DNA of 6,597 bases, taken from assembly GCA_030667645.1 (NCBI GenBank), contig DAOUVM010000147.1, positions 1 through 6,597 of the forward strand, read 5' to 3'. Under the pieces are notes generated by a model that made no database searches, was not told the origin of the DNA, and saw only the letters and a program-made list of their open reading frames with translations. Origin of the DNA: Ardenticatenales bacterium. GTDB taxonomy: Bacteria; Chloroflexota; Anaerolineae; Promineifilales; UBA4811. How positions within the stretch are numbered: position 1 is the first letter of the stretch; every line of letters starts with the position of its first letter. Shown here piece by piece: positions 6,004-6,597 of the stretch. Both the position numbers and the translations under genes were made by a program.

Positions 6004-6597
6004 ATGGAAACAAGCGAGGTTCCGGTTCTCATCATGCATGAAGGGGAGCTTGCCGGGCAGCGTTGGACCCTCGACGCCGATGTGCTGACCATCGGCCGGG
6101 CGGCCGACTGTACAATTACGCTGCCAGAACGGCAAGTGTCGCGTTACCACGCCCGGATACTCTGCCAGGAAGATCATTTCGTCGTGGAAGACCTGGGCAG
6201 CAAGAACGGCACCCATCTCAATGGCGCCCCAGTTCGCGGTGTCGCTGCCATGCAGGATGGCGACGACATCCAGATTGCCCTCTGCGTAAGATTCCTCTTT
6301 GTGGGTACCGAAGCAACAGTGCCCCTGAACCTGGTCGCACCGCCAGTCGCCGGTCGGCTGGTGGTCGATATGGATCGGAGACAGGTACGGATTGCCGGCC
6401 AACCGGTAGACCCACCGCTCTCGCTGGCCCAGTTCCGGCTGCTGAGCATGTTGTACCTTGCCGGCGGCTCCGTGTGCACCCGCGATGACGTGATCGACGC
6501 CGTGTGGCCGGACACCGAGGGTATCGGTGTCTCGGAACAGGCGATCGATGCGCTGGTGCGCCGCCTGCGCGACCGGCTCGAAAAGATGGACGAGTAC
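6004..6597 (+). CDS. FHA domain protein with winged-helix DNA-binding domain, 3' end outside window
   Basis: The frame runs 198 codons from ATG 6004 to the window edge with no stop. Residues about 8-100 form an FHA domain, a phosphothreonine-binding module, with its key residues present: GR (31-32), SRYH (46-49, S46 and H49), SKNGT (66-70, N68) and NG (73-74). A short linker (about 101-115) leads to a winged-helix domain of the OmpR/PhoB C-terminal type from about residue 117. That domain includes LAQFRLLSMLYLAGG, a TRDDVIDAVWP helix and a recognition helix with IDALVRRLRDRLE. No receiver domain is present. It should act in the cytoplasm as a DNA-binding protein that docks to a phosphorylated Thr, most simply on the neighbouring kinase. 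Mycobacterial EmbR is a known kinase-controlled regulator of similar parts, but with the FHA domain at the C-terminus. The start is fixed by AAGGAG 8 bases upstream. Domains after the winged helix cannot be excluded because the gene is cut by the window. Confidence 0.88.
   Translation, partial: METSEVPVLIMHEGELAGQRWTLDADVLTIGRAADCTITLPERQVSRYHARILCQEDHFVVEDLGSKNGTHLNGAPVRGVAAMQDGDDIQIALCVRFLFVGTEATVPLNLVAPPVAGRLVVDMDRRQVRIAGQPVDPPLSLAQFRLLSMLYLAGGSVCTRDDVIDAVWPDTEGIGVSEQAIDALVRRLRDRLEKMDEY

Noticed and set aside
5924..6013. 30-residue N-terminal extension of the kinase starting at ATG 6013
   Set aside because: The extension does not look like a kinase N-terminus and would overlap the start of the divergent FHA gene. 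The usual family beginning starts at 5923.

Overview
The window looks like chromosomal DNA from a GC-rich bacterium, most likely a member of the Chloroflexota (Anaerolineae- or Caldilineae-like). That placement is an inference. It rests on a split glycine decarboxylase (separate GcvPA and GcvPB), a secreted protein with a Thr-Pro stalk before a C-terminal membrane anchor, and a small Ser/Thr kinase next to an FHA/winged-helix regulator. No rRNA, tRNA, CRISPR array or mobile element is visible.

Layout. Positions 1-263 hold the 3' end of gcvPA. It overlaps gcvPB (256-1725) by 8 bases, so the two are almost certainly co-translated. Together they form the P-protein of the glycine cleavage system, which decarboxylates glycine and loads the aminomethyl group onto lipoyl-GcvH. 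A 204-base gap (1726-1929) follows. It holds a strong GC-rich hairpin, a second inverted repeat, and a good sigma-70-type promoter whose predicted transcript start is only about 7 bases before the next start codon.

Positions 1930-4842 encode a 970-residue exported glycoside hydrolase family 3 protein. Its order is signal peptide, TIM-barrel domain, GH3 C-terminal domain, Ig-like (Big_1/invasin-like) domain, Thr/Pro stalk and three membrane helices. The catalytic nucleophile motif is intact, but the Asp-His acid/base dyad typical of NagZ-type enzymes is not recognisable. The protein also carries two proline-rich linkers inside or between its enzyme domains.

Positions 4925-5923 (minus strand) encode a complete Hanks-type Ser/Thr kinase with one C-terminal membrane helix and essentially no extracellular part. 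Divergent from it, separated by 80 bases, is an FHA-winged-helix protein (6004 to the window edge, still open). Pairing a Thr kinase with a phosphothreonine-binding DNA-binding protein suggests a one-step route from kinase to transcription. The FHA-first order is the reverse of mycobacterial EmbR.

The two most interesting items are the GH3 protein with its altered active-site loop and unusual membrane architecture, and the kinase/FHA-regulator pair. I do not see a clear wholly new system.
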